Positions 56,949 to 64,000 of a stretch of 64,000 bases of DNA are shown here, piece after piece; positions within the stretch are counted from its first letter, which is position 1, and each line of letters opens with the position of its first letter. The stretch is from the NCBI GenBank assembly GCA_944326365.1, contig CALVDR010000002.1, positions 1 through 64,000 on the forward strand, given 5' to 3'. The notes under the pieces were generated by a model. The model did not search any database, had not been told where the DNA came from, and saw only the letters and a list, made by a program, of their open reading frames with translations. This DNA comes from an uncultured Bacteroidales bacterium (lineage in GTDB: Bacteria > Bacteroidota > Bacteroidia > Bacteroidales > UBA932). The translations under genes were made by a program, and so were the position numbers.

Positions 56949-57211
56949 CTAAAATCTTTGCTTTATTGTGTAGGACTAAAGCCGCTGATGGCCGGAAACG
57001 AGGTTAGTCCAGCATGGAGGTGCCGGACAAACGCCACCTGGCGGCAAAAATATAGGAACAATCAAAAGCAAAGAGGGCGGATCAAAAGGGTACTTTCTGC
57101 GTTATACTTGATTCGAAAATCCTCATGTACGCCAGTACACTGCGGTTTTCTCATCTTCGCAGGCCTTGAAATTCCACCTTTTGACCCACTCTCTTGAACA
57201 GTATGCTGAAT
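56949..57211. other. Non-coding stretch between sulfatase promoter and rpn
   Basis: Contains a GGACTAA...TTAGTCC inverted repeat (about 56974-57010) and the unit TGCCGGACAAACGCCACCTG (57021 on) that recurs at 58723-58747. No supported gene. Confidence 0.45.
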
Positions 57212-58174
57212 CTACAATTCAGCTATCTGTGATTCAGATAATCCCGTAGATTTGATGATAATGTCTGTCGGCAGTCCGAGTTTCTTCATTTCTTTTGCAG
57301 CCATAGCCAGACCTTCTTCACGACCTTCTTCACGACCTTCCTCACGACCCTCGGCTCTGCCCTTAGCTTCACCTTCGGCTAACCCTGCGGCCAGACCGTC
57401 AGCCTTCGCGGTGTTGAGCATGTTGTAGTAGTCCCGTTCCGTGATCATCTCTTTCTCGTATTTAAGTTTTACTTCCGGTTCGAACCGCGCGATTTCACAG
57501 GCCTGGAACAGACGTTCGAAAGCCTCTGTCCTCAGTTCATCGGGAAGCCTGTCTAAGGTACCGATGTGGGTAAGGGCGAAACACCACTTGTCCAGCATCG
57601 TCTCGCACTCCTCCTTCGTCTTCGTGAAGCGGTTCAGTTCCACGAAGATAGTAAAAATAGTCTCATCCGGCACCTTCATCGTCGTTTTTTCACGGAAGGT
57701 ATATTCGGAAATGATACCGTCTTCCGGGGAATACCGCTGCATGTCCTGCAGGTCCTTGTCGAGTAATCCGATGAAATACACGGGAGGGATGTCGTACACC
57801 TGCCCGTCACCTCTCTGCGAGCCCATGTCGTAAGCCTTGGAAGCATACAGGACACACCTGCGGAAGAAATTGGCCTGATGGTAGCATTGGAGTTCGACGA
57901 TGAACTGGCGTCCGTCCTCGCCGCGGCACCGCAGGTCGAACCTGACGCTCTTGTTGAACAGAGTGAACCCGGGAATCTCCGTAGTTTCGTAAGTGATGTC
58001 CTCCACTCTTCTGTGAGGCGGGAGGATTACATTTAGGATGTCGATGAGTACGTCCTTGTTCCTCTGGTCTCCGAAGACCGCCTTCAGACCTGCATCGGTC
58101 AGAATGTCCACATACCTCTGCACTGCAGCCTGCCTGCTGCCGGCAAGTCTGTTTTCCACAACACTTTTTGTCAT
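57212..58174 (-). CDS. Rpn-family PD-(D/E)xK nuclease
   Basis: 320 residues from ATG 58174 (MTKSVVENRLAGSRQAA); a TTG at 58204 is a weaker alternative. The Rpn/PDDEXK domain (about 10-240) opens GLKAVFGDQRNKDVLIDILNVIL and has the catalytic pattern VRFDLRCRGEDGRQFIVELQ (D ... E-x-Q). The tail has four GREEG/GRAEG-type repeats. Rpn proteins are DNA nucleases found in many near-identical copies in gut bacteria and linked to recombination and defence. It sits among repeats inside the polysaccharide locus, which suggests insertion there. Confidence 0.88.
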   Translation of the reverse strand: MTKSVVENRLAGSRQAAVQRYVDILTDAGLKAVFGDQRNKDVLIDILNVILPPHRRVEDITYETTEIPGFTLFNKSVRFDLRCRGEDGRQFIVELQCYHQANFFRRCVLYASKAYDMGSQRGDGQVYDIPPVYFIGLLDKDLQDMQRYSPEDGIISEYTFREKTTMKVPDETIFTIFVELNRFTKTKEECETMLDKWCFALTHIGTLDRLPDELRTEAFERLFQACEIARFEPEVKLKYEKEMITERDYYNMLNTAKADGLAAGLAEGEAKGRAEGREEGREEGREEGLAMAAKEMKKLGLPTDIIIKSTGLSESQIAEL

Positions 58175-58233
58175 AAGATAGAATTTAGATGGTTTGATTA
58201 TCAATATTCATATCCGTCAAAATGCCCTCATCT

Positions 58234-58318
58234 TGTCATCCCGACCGGAGTGGAGAAATCTGTATACTTCAAAAACAGATTTCCCGACTTCGGACTGTGT
58301 CCTCCGCTCGAAATGACA
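58234..58318. repeat. 85 bp TGTCAT...ATGACA inverted-repeat element
   Basis: Ends TGTCATCCCGA / TCGAAATGACA, with a central pair GAAATCTG/CAGATTTC. This pattern (TGTCATnCCGA...) is a familiar MITE-like repeat in Bacteroidota and other bacteria. Located between rpn and the larger element at 58485. Confidence 0.65.
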
Positions 58319-58484
58319 CACAGCGTCAGTTTTGCTGATATGTCGCGGGCTATACTGTCCGCAACGGCAAGGATAAATTGGCGAGGCTAAATTATTCAAT
58401 GATCGGGAACAGGAGTGCAAGAAAAAGAAAATTATTGGCCGGAGGCTGCAGATTTTTCTCTTTTTTAAAGTTTTTTCACTTTTT

Positions 58485-58695
58485 TAACGTGAGTTCGATG
58501 AAAAGAACGTAGTGAATTTCAGAGAACTACCTCTTTTAGAGGATTCGTGGAACGAATCCGTAGGCAAGTCCTCCCATACGTAGGGGAGGATTTAGGTGGG
58601 GTGACACGTAAAAGGTAAAGAGATTTCGAAGAAATCGTAACGTCAGTTCGACGGAGTCTCTGGTACTGAGTAAAATAATTCGTCGAACTGACGTT
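58485..58695 (-). mobile_element. MITE-like element, inverted full copy
   Basis: 211 bp, the reverse complement of 12619-12830 with few changes, including TAACGTGAGTTCGATGAA at one end and TTCGTCGAACTGACGTT at the other. It lies between rpn and susD. Confidence 0.85.
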
Positions 58696-58722
58696 TTTTA
58701 TATTCCAAGGTGTCATTGAATA

Positions 58723-58768
58723 TGCCGGACAAATGCCATCTGGCGTAGAAAAAGCGGTTAGTCCATGT
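58723..58768. repeat. Second copy of a small hairpin repeat
   Basis: TGCCGGACAAATGCCATCTG (58723 on) and GGTTAGTCCATG (58757-58768) match 57021-57045 and 57003-57016, but in swapped order. The GCCA-GGCG hairpin is kept in both. Confidence 0.5.
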
Positions 58769-58796
58769 AAAAACTTCCGGACAACGGATTGTATAT

Positions 58797-58851
58797 GGTA
58801 AAAAACGGACGGCGGAAACATCTGACCAGTGGTCTCGATGCGCTCCGCCGC
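58797..58851 (-). terminator. susD terminator
   Basis: On the minus strand GGCGGA pairs with TCCGCC over a long loop and is followed by GTCCGTTTTTTAC. Confidence 0.55.
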
Positions 58852-58879
58852 CCGGGTTTACACAAATATCAAAAACGGC

Positions 58880-60607
58880 TTACCAGCCAGGATTTTGCTT
58901 GAATTGTTTACAAAGGTCCATATCTCTCTGCGGTATAGGCATGAGTTCATTCTTCCCTTCGATAGTAAAATCAATACATCTGTAGTAGGACGCTGCCTGA
59001 TCGTGCCATGTCTGCAGATCGTAGAATGTCTGCTGGATGGAATCGTAGAAAATTCCCCAGCGGATAAGATCCTGACGACGATGACCCTCAAATGCGAGTT
59101 CGTATGATCTTTCATCGCGGACAGCCTGCTGGAACTGTTCATATGAAAGTCCCTCTGGAAGATCGGCTGTGCTTGATGTCGCTCCGACAGTGAGACCGAA
59201 ACCGCGTCTGCGAACCATATTCACAGCATTGTATGCTTCCGTAGTAGGGCCTTTCTTCCATTCGTTCATGGCTTCGGCATAGAGAAGGAGAACGTCTGAA
59301 TATCGGAGTATATACCAGTTCACATTCGATTTATTTGCGTCTACGACTTCATTTCCCGGCTCAATGTATTTAATCATGTCCCATTTCCCAGGATACAGAA
59401 AATTGTCGTTGAATTTTGCTCTTTTTGAGTCTGAGGCATTATTGGCCATCGCATCGGTAAACCTCACTTGAATATCTACTTTGTTTCCATCTTGAGTTTC
59501 TGAAACCGTAGCATATTCAGGAGTTGTCCCGCTTGCTGCGGTATATCTGTAGTCGGCGATGGAAATATCCCACCGTTTGTCTCCAGGGTAACTTTCTTTC
59601 CAGCTTTTCGCGAAAGTCGTGATGACTCTCCAGTTGCCTGCTGCACGACCGTTGTTGCCGACACCGTCGGCAATAGGCACGCTGTTCCATTTGCCGATAC
59701 GTCCGCTGGCATCATTCGAAGAGTTTCCAGTGATGATAGGAGAATAGAAACTTACTTCTATCAGACTTTCTGTAGGGTCCCATACGCTGTTTGCGCTGTT
59801 TTTCCAGAGCTGTTCATAGTCAGAAAGAAGACCGTGTTTTCCTGATGTTACGAGGATTTCAGCAGTCTTTGCTGCATCTTCCCATTTGGTTTCATCATAA
59901 AGTGGGTAGCCTGCCCATGTGGCGTAGACTTTGGCCAGCAGACCAAGAGCTCCGCCCTTGGATATCCTGAAACTATTGTCAGAACGGACAGTGTCATCAG
60001 TAGCATATGGAAGTACTTCAATGGCGTACAGAAGATCCTGTTCAATGAACTTGTATACATCGACCGGATCAGCTTGGACGAAAGTCGATGGATGCTGGTC
60101 CGACTGACTTGTCTTTGTCATAAGCGGAACATGTCCATACCAGCGTACAAGTTCGAAATAGAACAGAGCCCTGAGTGCCCGGGCTTCGCCCATATAGGCT
60201 GTCGCAGTCTTTTTGTCATTATCCGAAAACTCTTCCATTTTTGCGGCCAGACCTTCTATGAAGTCATTAGCCTGGTAAATGGAGTTGTACAGATATTTCC
60301 ACGCTCCCTGGATTTCATCCTCAGTGCTTGTGAACGCGTTGCAAGGTACATTTCTCCAGTTGGTGAGTTCATTGCCGGTGATTTTTGCGATGTCTGATGG
60401 CAAGGTGAAATATATGGACAGATAGTATCCGTACATTTCATCATATGTCATGTTCTTGTAGATGCCGAGAAGCACTGTATTTGCCTCTGAGGCGTCATTG
60501 ATATATTTATCCTTTTCTATCTCCGTGAAGCTCTCTTCATCAAGCGAACAAGCTGCAGCGGTGAAGATACAGGCGATGGAAATAAGTATGTATCTGATAT
60601 TTTTCAT
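58880..60607 (-). CDS. SusD/RagB-family glycan-binding lipoprotein
   Basis: 575 residues from ATG 60607 (MKNIRYILISIACIFTAAAC); an ATG at 60619, just after susC, is also possible. Lipobox AAAC with Cys 20. The TPR-type N-terminal half (ASEANTVLLGIYKNM, GEARALRALFYFELVRWYG) and the C-terminal RHEL-like RDERSYELAFEGHRRQDLIRWG are standard SusD. It forms the lid on the SusC transporter and binds oligosaccharide at the cell surface. No gap of note to susC. Confidence 0.95.
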   Translation of the reverse strand: MKNIRYILISIACIFTAAACSLDEESFTEIEKDKYINDASEANTVLLGIYKNMTYDEMYGYYLSIYFTLPSDIAKITGNELTNWRNVPCNAFTSTEDEIQGAWKYLYNSIYQANDFIEGLAAKMEEFSDNDKKTATAYMGEARALRALFYFELVRWYGHVPLMTKTSQSDQHPSTFVQADPVDVYKFIEQDLLYAIEVLPYATDDTVRSDNSFRISKGGALGLLAKVYATWAGYPLYDETKWEDAAKTAEILVTSGKHGLLSDYEQLWKNSANSVWDPTESLIEVSFYSPIITGNSSNDASGRIGKWNSVPIADGVGNNGRAAGNWRVITTFAKSWKESYPGDKRWDISIADYRYTAASGTTPEYATVSETQDGNKVDIQVRFTDAMANNASDSKRAKFNDNFLYPGKWDMIKYIEPGNEVVDANKSNVNWYILRYSDVLLLYAEAMNEWKKGPTTEAYNAVNMVRRRGFGLTVGATSSTADLPEGLSYEQFQQAVRDERSYELAFEGHRRQDLIRWGIFYDSIQQTFYDLQTWHDQAASYYRCIDFTIEGKNELMPIPQRDMDLCKQFKQNPGW

Positions 60608-60621
60608 TTTCAATGTCATGA

Positions 60622-63600
60622 TTAAAATTGAACTTCAAGGCCGAAAGTGAATGTCCGTGACTTAGGATATGCACCCCAGTCGAAGCCAGGCATCAGAGGA
60701 CTGCTCAAAGTGCTGACCTCTGGGTCATATCCGCTGTACTTGGTCAGACAGAAAAGGTTCTGTGCAGATGCATAAACCCTGAGTTTGCTGATATAAATCT
60801 TCCTGGTCCATTTTTCAGGGAAAGTGTATCCAAGTGTAACGTTTTTCAGCCTGAGGAACGAACCGTCTTCGATGAAACGTGAGTACAACTCTGACTTGAC
60901 ATATCCGTCCCATGCAGGAACAGTGTTGGATGCGTTTGTAGTGGTCCAGCGGTCTGCCACTTCAGCAATCTGGTTTGTCCTGTCGTCCTGAGTCTGAGTA
61001 GAGTACATCCTCGTAGCGTTATAGATATCATTTCCGTATGTAAACTGGAACATAAAACTGAAGTCTACACCGTAGAAATTGAATGTGTTGGTGATACCAC
61101 CGTACCAGTCCGGCTGTCCGTTTCCGATCACGGTTCTGTCTTCAGTAGTGATAACACCGTCGCCGTCGATATCCTTGTATTTGACCATGCCAGGTTTTAC
61201 AGGTTTACCGGCGTGGTCAGAGATATCAGCTACACCAGGTTTCAGAACCATTCCACCGTCAGGAGTCATATTGAAGTCAGAATACTGATAAACGCCATCG
61301 AACTCATATCCGTACATGTCACCAAGTGCAGATCCTACGTATGAAATGTAGTCGTAACTTGAGAAATTTGAATTGAATCCGGAACGTGAAAGCATGTAAT
61401 CGGTACCATCCTGCAGGGCTACGAGTTTGTTGTCAATGAACGAGATGTTGAAGTCGGTAGCCCAATAGAAGTTCCTTTTGCTGAAATTCACGGAATTAAG
61501 GGTAATCTCAATTCCCTTGTTGCGGATCTTGCCTATATTCTGCCACTGTGAATCGAAACCGGTCACGTGAGCCAGATTCTGGGCAAGAAGCAGGTCTTTT
61601 GTATCCTTGATGAATGCATCTACATTCAGGTTCAGCCTACTGTTGAATACGCTGAAATCAATACCGATGTTAGTAGTAGTGGATCCTTCCCATTTCAGAT
61701 CCTGATTGGCTATCTGCTTAGGAGTCAGAATAGTTACCTGGCTGGTTCCTACTCCATATTTCCCCGGAGTGTACAGGTCCATGGACAGGTAGCTGGAAAT
61801 CCTGTCGTTACCAACGGTTCCCCATCCGGCACGGAGTTTCAGGAGTGAAAGCCAGGAAATATCTTCAAGAAAACTTTCATTGGAAATTGTCCACGCAGCT
61901 GAGAATGACGGGAAGAATCCCCATTTGTGTTTCTTGGAGAACACTGTCGAGGCATCTGCCCTGACAGTACCTGTTATCATATATCTGTCGTCATAATTAT
62001 AGAATGCTCTGGCGAAGAAGGAAAGTCGCATGTTTTCTGACTTCGAGGTATTGACAACACTTGGAGTTGCGCCAAGACCCAAATTGTTGTTTGCAAGATC
62101 TCCGAACGGAAATTCCTGAGCCTGCCCGAGAAGATATTCGGTTCCGCTGTATGAAACCTCATGTCCGACCATGACATTCAGATCATGCTTCTTGTTGAAA
62201 GTATTGTTGTAGGTCAGGACGTTGTTATTTGACCATCTAAGGCCTCTTGTCATCTGTGTCTGGCCGTATTCAGAGCCCGACCTGTAAGCCTGGCTCGTGC
62301 CGTTGTGCCAGAACTGATCCCTTCTCTGATACTGGGCATTGTAAGTAGCTCCGCTCTTGAATGACAGATGTTTGGTGAACTGGAAGTTCAGGGATGCATT
62401 CGCTACCCATTGTTCCACTTTGCGGATATCATCAGTGTTCTCTGCCTGTACTATAGGGTTGTTGTTAGAAGAGTTGAAGTTGGAATCTCCTATAGATAGA
62501 GGGTCGTATGCGGAGTGTCTCAAATCGTAGTCTGAAACATTCAGACCACCGGTAGGCCTGTATCTGATCAGATTTGCAAGCAGACTGCCTCCGGTACCTA
62601 CACCGGTTCTTTTTGTCGATGTATAGTTGATGGATGCATCAAGGGTCAGCCACTTTGTGATTTTCTGATTGAGTTTCAGTCGAGCTGAGTTCTTGTCGTA
62701 TCCGCTGTTCTTGAAGATACCGTTTTCATCGAAATGAGAGAATGAAACAGTATAAGTAGAACCTTTGGCTCCGCCTCTGAGACTGATGTCGTGATTCTGG
62801 GACCATGTAGGCCTGAACGCCTCATCCTGCCAGTCAACACCTTCTAATCCTATGTAGTCATCTATAGTCTGATATTTGTATGGAATGCCGTCTGAATCTT
62901 CGCCGACACGGAAATAGGTATTTCCGTATTTCGTTGGGTTTGCTTCCAGCTGGAGTTGCACGAATTCATATGGATTGAGAAGATCAAGTCTTTTTGACAG
63001 CTCCCTATAGCTCGCAGAACCGTTATATGTTACCTGAGGCTTGCCTTCGATACCGGACTTGGTAGTAACGAGGACTACTCCGTTCGCAGCACGGGCTCCG
63101 TAAATAGCAGCAGCTGACGCATCTTTCAAGACATCGACACTTTGGATATCCTGATTCGCGAGATAGTCTATGTTGTCGACCTCAAAGCCGTCCACTATGA
63201 ACAGCGGAGATGAATCTCCGTTCACTGTTCCCACACCGCGGATCTTGATGTCGTATCCGGCACCAGGAGTACCGTCAGATGCAGTGATATTCACACCGGC
63301 TATCTGACCGCCGAGTGCCTCGACTACAGAACTCACTTTGAAATCTTCGATCGCCTTCGAATTTACCGATGATACGGAACCGGTCAGGTCGCTTCTTTTC
63401 ATGGTACCGTAACCTATGACTACGACTTCGTCAAGGATGTTCGTGTCCGGCGCAAGTTTGACATTGATTACAGACTGGCTGCCTACGGCTATTTCCTGAG
63501 CGGCGTAGCTGATATAGTTGAATATCAGGGTAGCCCCGGGAATGACGGAAATGCTGAATTTTCCGTCAATATCCGTGACTACTCCGTTGGTCGTACCTTT

Positions 63601-63750
63601 TTCCTGAACTCCTGCCCCGATCAGAGGGAGGTCTGTCTCATCGACAACAGTACCTGTGACGGTGACTTTGTCCTGGGCCAGCGCAGTAATGTTGAACATC
63701 ACTGCCAGAAGGGCTATAAGCCCGTATATACCGAATTTATTATTTTTCAT
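60622..63750 (-). CDS. SusC/RagA-family TonB-dependent transporter
   Basis: 1042 residues. Signal peptide, then a carboxypeptidase-like beta-sandwich (about 28-110; VTGTVVDETDLPLIGAGVQEKG), TonB box region (NILDEVVVIGYGTMKRSDLTGS), plug (VVEALGGQIAGVNIT, IRGVGTVNGDSSPLFIVDGFEV) and a 22-strand barrel ending in FGLEVQF. No N-terminal STN domain, so it is not the kind that signals to an anti-sigma factor; regulation by the HTCS is more likely. It imports oligosaccharides with SusD. Confidence 0.96.
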   Translation of the reverse strand: MKNNKFGIYGLIALLAVMFNITALAQDKVTVTGTVVDETDLPLIGAGVQEKGTTNGVVTDIDGKFSISVIPGATLIFNYISYAAQEIAVGSQSVINVKLAPDTNILDEVVVIGYGTMKRSDLTGSVSSVNSKAIEDFKVSSVVEALGGQIAGVNITASDGTPGAGYDIKIRGVGTVNGDSSPLFIVDGFEVDNIDYLANQDIQSVDVLKDASAAAIYGARAANGVVLVTTKSGIEGKPQVTYNGSASYRELSKRLDLLNPYEFVQLQLEANPTKYGNTYFRVGEDSDGIPYKYQTIDDYIGLEGVDWQDEAFRPTWSQNHDISLRGGAKGSTYTVSFSHFDENGIFKNSGYDKNSARLKLNQKITKWLTLDASINYTSTKRTGVGTGGSLLANLIRYRPTGGLNVSDYDLRHSAYDPLSIGDSNFNSSNNNPIVQAENTDDIRKVEQWVANASLNFQFTKHLSFKSGATYNAQYQRRDQFWHNGTSQAYRSGSEYGQTQMTRGLRWSNNNVLTYNNTFNKKHDLNVMVGHEVSYSGTEYLLGQAQEFPFGDLANNNLGLGATPSVVNTSKSENMRLSFFARAFYNYDDRYMITGTVRADASTVFSKKHKWGFFPSFSAAWTISNESFLEDISWLSLLKLRAGWGTVGNDRISSYLSMDLYTPGKYGVGTSQVTILTPKQIANQDLKWEGSTTTNIGIDFSVFNSRLNLNVDAFIKDTKDLLLAQNLAHVTGFDSQWQNIGKIRNKGIEITLNSVNFSKRNFYWATDFNISFIDNKLVALQDGTDYMLSRSGFNSNFSSYDYISYVGSALGDMYGYEFDGVYQYSDFNMTPDGGMVLKPGVADISDHAGKPVKPGMVKYKDIDGDGVITTEDRTVIGNGQPDWYGGITNTFNFYGVDFSFMFQFTYGNDIYNATRMYSTQTQDDRTNQIAEVADRWTTTNASNTVPAWDGYVKSELYSRFIEDGSFLRLKNVTLGYTFPEKWTRKIYISKLRVYASAQNLFCLTKYSGYDPEVSTLSSPLMPGFDWGAYPKSRTFTFGLEVQF

Positions 63751-63765
63751 TACAATGGATTTTCA

Positions 63766-64000
63766 TTAGAATTTCTCGTCGAACCATATTGCAACAGGCA
63801 TGAATCTGCTTGAATTCGGTTCCGTACCGTCAACAGAATATGCCAATCTTCCTATAAAGGCACCGTTTGCATATTTCCCGTTCCCATCTACCCATAGACC
63901 TGGGTTGATGCATACTTCGTATTGTCCATTCGGATTATCCGGAGTAAGTGTATTGATATAGCCCAGTGCATACGTATTGAGCCAACCATCTTTAGTCCCC
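63766..64000 (-). CDS. C-terminal part of an unidentified gene upstream of susC
   Basis: The last 77 residues (GTKDGWLNTYALGYINTLTP at the start, ending RFMPVAIWFDEKF) run off the right edge. The Asn/Gly/Tyr-rich, beta-looking sequence fits a secreted or surface protein of the same locus. It stops 16 bp before the susC start. Family not recognised. Confidence 0.6.
   Translation of the reverse strand, partial: GTKDGWLNTYALGYINTLTPDNPNGQYEVCINPGLWVDGNGKYANGAFIGRLAYSVDGTEPNSSRFMPVAIWFDEKF

Overview
The window looks like a chromosomal segment of a Bacteroidales bacterium (Bacteroidota), probably gut-associated. The evidence is SusC/SusD outer-membrane proteins, NigD and LptE lipoproteins, a hybrid two-component (HTCS) regulator, the EF-G2 paralog, S46 dipeptidyl-peptidase, and repeated TAnnTTTG (-7) promoter elements. 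I cannot fix the genus from sequence alone.

Layout. 1-12.6 kb: mutS; a minus-strand group of NigD-like lipoprotein, ECF sigma factor and a membrane/beta-barrel protein; Mrp ATPase, a DPP7-type peptidase and RNase HII; then on the plus strand a small conserved protein and EF-G2. 12.8-21.1 kb: one minus-strand gene run, thrA, a PGAM-type homoserine kinase, thrC, proC, proB, proA, giving threonine and proline synthesis. 21.4-33.5 kb: a DUF4143 ATPase, ksgA, aspS, a small secreted protein, a nitroreductase, pheS, tRNA-Gly(GCC), a short accessory patch (tRNA 3'-end duplication, two tiny membrane proteins, a VapD remnant), malic enzyme and an abundant-looking lipoprotein. 33.7-39 kb: sigma54 activator, lptE, a small conserved gene, secG and an N-domain-less clpB.

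39-45.1 kb is the most unusual region. It holds a secreted protein, a lipoprotein whose hydrophobic, AT-rich C-terminus looks swapped in, and a membrane protein that looks like its immunity partner. Around them lie two orphan fragments of the same toxin C-terminal motif, a second immunity paralog with a nearly identical 3' end, a sialidase-like propeller lipoprotein and a transglutaminase-fold lipoprotein. I read this as a lipoprotein-based polymorphic toxin/immunity locus with displaced cassettes.

45.2-64 kb is a polysaccharide utilization locus: an HTCS regulator interrupted by a G10 tract (in frame if it were G9, so phase-variable or a sequencing artefact), a GH95 fucosidase, a PL8-type lyase, a Ser-type sulfatase, then (after an Rpn nuclease gene and repeats) SusD, SusC and the tail of one more gene. 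A direct repeat upstream of the sulfatase promoter is a candidate HTCS operator. A fucosylated, sulfated glycosaminoglycan would fit as substrate.

Two repeat families run through the window: a ~212 bp MITE-like element (two full copies, one half copy, one cut by the window edge) and short ATTG...CAAT palindromes that often sit in frame inside genes.
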